Positions 37,504-39,281 of a DNA stretch of 39,281 nucleotides are shown here, one piece after another. Origin of the DNA: Candidatus Nomurabacteria bacterium (GTDB taxonomy: Bacteria > Patescibacteriota > Minisyncoccia > Phycocordibacterales > UBA9973); contig JAPLXU010000009.1 of NCBI GenBank assembly GCA_026395915.1, positions 1 through 39,281 on the forward strand. Reading direction: 5' to 3'. The first letter of the stretch is position 1. The number at the start of each line of letters is the position of its first letter. Position numbers and translations under genes: made by a program. The notes beneath the pieces are model-generated. The model saw only the letters and a list, made by a program, of their open reading frames with translations. It made no database searches and had not been told where the DNA came from.

Positions 37504-37719
37504 ATGAAAACAATAACTTGCAGGGAAATGGGCGGGCCGTGCGATACTCCATTATCAGCAAATAGTTACAAAGAGATGATAAATGCAGGAATGAGTCATC
37601 TAATGAAGGCTCATCCAAAAATGGCGGAAGACATGAATAAAATGTCAAAGGATGATCCGACGATGATAGAGTGGGAAAAAGATTTCAAGAGAACATGGGC
37701 CGAGACACCGGACATGTGA
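37504..37719 (+). CDS. DUF1059 family protein
   Basis: 71 residues. The DUF1059 pattern is obvious: MKTITCREMGGPCD at the start, then SYKEMINAGMSHLMKAHPKMAEDMNKM. Cys6 and Cys13 with the nearby His suggest a metal or redox site. The family is small, cytoplasmic and uncharacterised. No clear ribosome site or leaderless -10 precedes ATG 37504. The promoter of the next gene lies about 30 nt after its end. Confidence 0.82.
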   Translation: MKTITCREMGGPCDTPLSANSYKEMINAGMSHLMKAHPKMAEDMNKMSKDDPTMIEWEKDFKRTWAETPDM

Positions 37720-37750
37720 ACGCAAGTACTATTGTAGACATCCAGCAAGG

Positions 37751-37759
37751 TGATATAAT
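37751..37759 (+). promoter_or_regulatory. Extended -10 promoter for 37767
   Basis: TGA-TATAAT, then 7 nt to ATG 37767. It rejects the longer frame opening at 37671. Confidence 0.55.
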
Positions 37760-37766
37760 CAATGCA

Positions 37767-38138
37767 ATGAAAGAAAAAATAGTCGGGTTAAGTTTTATTG
37801 CCATCATCTTGCTTATAGTTATCCTTCTATTTACCATTACGGATCACTTTATACATGGATTGGAAAGCTCTTGGAGTGTGCCAGATTTTTACTTTAAAGA
37901 TAAAATACCTTTTGGATTTTTGTGGGGAATAGTTGGACTGTTGCTTGCTAGAAAATTTCAGAATATCTGGCTCAAAGCTATGATTGTATCCTGCACCATC
38001 GCTATAACTTTGCAATTTAGATATTTAATAGAAGGATATCCCCTTGGTTTCGTTTTTTTGTTTTTATTGATTCACTTTGTTATAATATACTTGTTATCAA
38101 TCCCAATGTTTTTAATATTAAATAAATATAAACAATGA
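37767..38138 (+). CDS. Membrane protein, four predicted helices
   Basis: 123 residues from ATG 37767. Helices lie at about 6-26, 46-62, 66-84 and 93-120, with a short exported loop (HGLESSWSVPDFYFKDK). No motif recognised. It overlaps the cupredoxin gene by 4 nt (ATGA), so the pair is translationally coupled and may act together at the membrane. Confidence 0.65.
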   Translation: MKEKIVGLSFIAIILLIVILLFTITDHFIHGLESSWSVPDFYFKDKIPFGFLWGIVGLLLARKFQNIWLKAMIVSCTIAITLQFRYLIEGYPLGFVFLFLLIHFVIIYLLSIPMFLILNKYKQ

Positions 38139-38554
38139 AAAAAATAATCATAGCTCTCATCATATTAGCGGTTGCCGGTCTTGGAACATATTATTTAGTT
38201 TTCAATAATAACAATTATCAAACTCCAACCACTACACAACCAACCACATCAACGCCAAACGCTATAACACCAATAACGACTACTCCTGCGTCCACTTCTT
38301 TGAGCGTTCCTGTAAAAATACAAGGTTTCGCTTTTAGTCCATCGACGCTCACAATCAAAAAAGGAACGAAGGTCACATGGACAAATAACGACGGCGTGGC
38401 TCATACTGTCACTTCCGATTCCGGCAGTCTTTTAGACTCTGGTCGGATTTTACCCGGCGGGACTTTCAGTTTCACTTTCAACACTGTCGGAACTTTTAAT
38501 TATCACTGCACGATCCATCCGATGATGACCGGCAATGTTGTTGTTCAAAATTAG
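38135..38554 (+). CDS. Membrane-anchored cupredoxin (amicyanin/plastocyanin-like)
   Basis: 139 residues: an N-terminal anchor helix (about 3-23), a Thr/Pro-rich linker (30-58), and a cupredoxin domain. Type-1 copper ligands are His90 (VAHTVTS), Cys125, His128 and Met131 in HCTIHPMM; the C-x2-H-x2-M spacing is of the amicyanin kind. The strand QGFAFSPSTLTIKKGTKVTWTN is typical. It carries electrons or copper at the outer face of the membrane. No oxidase is visible in the window; partner unknown. Confidence 0.9.
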   Translation: MKKIIIALIILAVAGLGTYYLVFNNNNYQTPTTTQPTTSTPNAITPITTTPASTSLSVPVKIQGFAFSPSTLTIKKGTKVTWTNNDGVAHTVTSDSGSLLDSGRILPGGTFSFTFNTVGTFNYHCTIHPMMTGNVVVQN

Positions 38555-38595
38555 CTAGTAAATGCCTTGCGTAAATAAAAACTAGTCAATTTTTG

Positions 38596-38604
38596 TGTTA
38601 TAAT
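38596..38604 (+). promoter_or_regulatory. Extended -10 promoter, leaderless type, for 38611
   Basis: TGT-TATAAT, then 6 nt (ttatac), then ATG 38611. Confidence 0.6.
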
Positions 38605-38610
38605 TTATAC

Positions 38611-38916
38611 ATGAAAAAGAAGACGCAAATATTTATCATTCACGGCGGAATGACTTTCAAAAACGAGAAAGATTATTTGCATTATTTAAAAACTGATGAA
38701 ATTTCTCTAGAAAAAAGAGTGAAATGGACCGGAGAATATATCGACAAAGCTCTTGGTAAAAATTTTGAAACAATCAAGCCATGCATGCCTTTGCAAGATT
38801 ACGCCGAATATAGAGATTGGAAAATATATTTTGAAAGATTTTTTCCATATCTGAAAGACGATATTATTTTAATCGGAAATTCTGGCATAAGGTACATTTT
38901 CCGTGGCTTAAATTGA
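38611..38916 (+). pseudogene. 5' fragment of an RBBP9/YdeN-like serine hydrolase, cut by an IS element
   Basis: The first 91 residues match small alpha/beta-hydrolases: IFIIHGGM at the start, then an aromatic and charged middle, then DDIILIGNS, the nucleophile elbow. Family members continue GNSLGG and run to about 180-200 residues. Here the match stops right after the Ser at 38883 and only 11 unrelated residues follow before TGA. The next base begins sequence that leads into a transposase, so an insertion at the catalytic Ser is the simplest explanation. The intact promoter shows that the gene was recently functional. Confidence 0.65.
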
Positions 38917-39281
38917 CCATTCCAACATTGTGGTATATGGCTAAAAGTGCTAACTTTTAACTATGAATTTAAAAAAACAACAAAATATGCAGTAAATGCG
39001 GTTCAAGTGAGGTAATTAAAAGAGGTGTTCAAGATGGGGTACAAGTATACAAATGTAAGAGCTGTGGAGTCAGATTTAGAAATGAAAGGAGGGAGAAAGT
39101 AATTTTAGAAAAAGATATTTGGTTTGATTTTGTATTTAAAAAGCAGGTGCATCGCGAATTAGTTGAAAAATATCATTTAGACAAAAGAAGTATTCACTCG
39201 TATTTAGAGAAATATGTTTTACCAAAAAAGACTCACACTCCGCGAGCTCTTTTTGTTGTGGTTGATGCCACGTATTTCAGA
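38884..39281 (+). mobile_element. Left end of an IS256-like insertion sequence (partial)
   Basis: Begins where hydrolase homology ends, with GGCATAAGGTACATTTTCC as a candidate terminal repeat, then about 80 nt of non-coding DNA including a small inverted repeat (TAAAAGT/ACTTTTA near 38942-38959), then a transposase frame that runs past the window. The right end and target duplication are outside, so the boundary is inferred. Confidence 0.55.
38963..39281 (+). CDS. Transposase, IS256 variant with N-terminal zinc ribbon, partial and with a frame break near the start
   Basis: From 38988 on, one frame is open to the window edge. It encodes a zinc ribbon (CSKCGS, then CKSCGVRF), a helical region (DIWFDFVFKKQVHREL, HLDKRSIHSYLEKY) and ALFVVVDATYF, which contains the first Asp of a DDE site. 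The nearest ATG (38963) is in another phase; the two frames would join if the A-run at 38971-38977 had one A fewer. Upstream of 38973 the transposase frame has a stop. Either polymerase slippage at the A-run restores the frame, or the start is non-standard, or this is an indel. Confidence 0.65.

Noticed and set aside
1-39281. CRISPR array or cas genes
   Set aside because: No regularly spaced direct repeats of 24-40 nt and no Cas-like protein; the only repeats are the isolated palindromes and short tandem motifs.

Overview
This window looks like a piece of a Patescibacteria (Candidate Phyla Radiation, probably Parcubacteria-like) chromosome. Genes are short and densely packed in low-GC DNA, and many are small conserved unknowns. 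Typical CPR content is present: RNase J with a basic N-terminal tail behind secG and an oligopeptide-binding protein, a single-domain cupredoxin, DUF4342, DUF1059, DUF167, many Nudix and histidine-phosphatase genes, and a LAGLIDADG protein beside a tRNA. The taxonomic call is an inference from gene content and style; no rRNA or ribosomal-protein marker is present.

Layout. 1-5757: a partial repeat-containing surface protein, a zinc-ribbon microprotein, small DUF/membrane genes, a histidine phosphatase, a three-gene minus operon (Cys-rich anchored protein, unknown paralog A, membrane histidine kinase) and a P-loop kinase. 5866-10404: an AT-rich plus-strand operon of SDR, GlnD-like nucleotidyltransferase, threonine-synthase-like PLP enzyme, ribulose-phosphate-epimerase-like barrel and, at its end, a methyltransferase. 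10415-16566: Nudix, unknown and small membrane genes, a large formylglycine-generating-enzyme-like/lipase fusion that looks horizontally acquired, and a minus operon of unknown paralog B, EamA transporter and pyrophosphatase-like protein. 16679-21873: secG, solute-binding protein, RNase J, MFS. 21907-23697: two Nudix genes and an HD phosphohydrolase, the latter behind a structured leader. 23793-30355: HtrA, cytidylyltransferase, DsbB/thioredoxin pair, DgkA, unknown exported and membrane proteins, RsgA, tRNA-Pro and a zinc protein. 30616-33749: an unknown protein, a variant histidine phosphatase, an OLD-like ATPase/TOPRIM protein, tRNA-Gln and a homing endonuclease. 33806-37394: mostly nucleotide and phosphate house-cleaning enzymes, each with its own promoter. 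37504-39281: DUF1059, membrane protein, cupredoxin, then a hydrolase gene apparently broken by an IS256-like element that runs off the window.

The strongest genome-wide signal is the promoter style. In 20 places an extended -10 box (TGN then a TATAAT-like hexamer) ends only 6-9 nt before the start codon, exactly 6 nt in 17 of them. Those mRNAs should start at or next to the AUG and be leaderless. A minority of genes (around 22594-23697, 33901, 30355 and the 11817-14366 fusion) instead have long leaders, often with hairpins and Shine-Dalgarno-like sequence, and they or the tRNA carry the clear hairpin-plus-U terminators. The best candidates for undescribed biology are the 5866-9804 operon, the leaderless signature, the structured RNA at 22507-22563, a family of 10-1-10 palindromes, and the OLD/variant-phosphatase pair.
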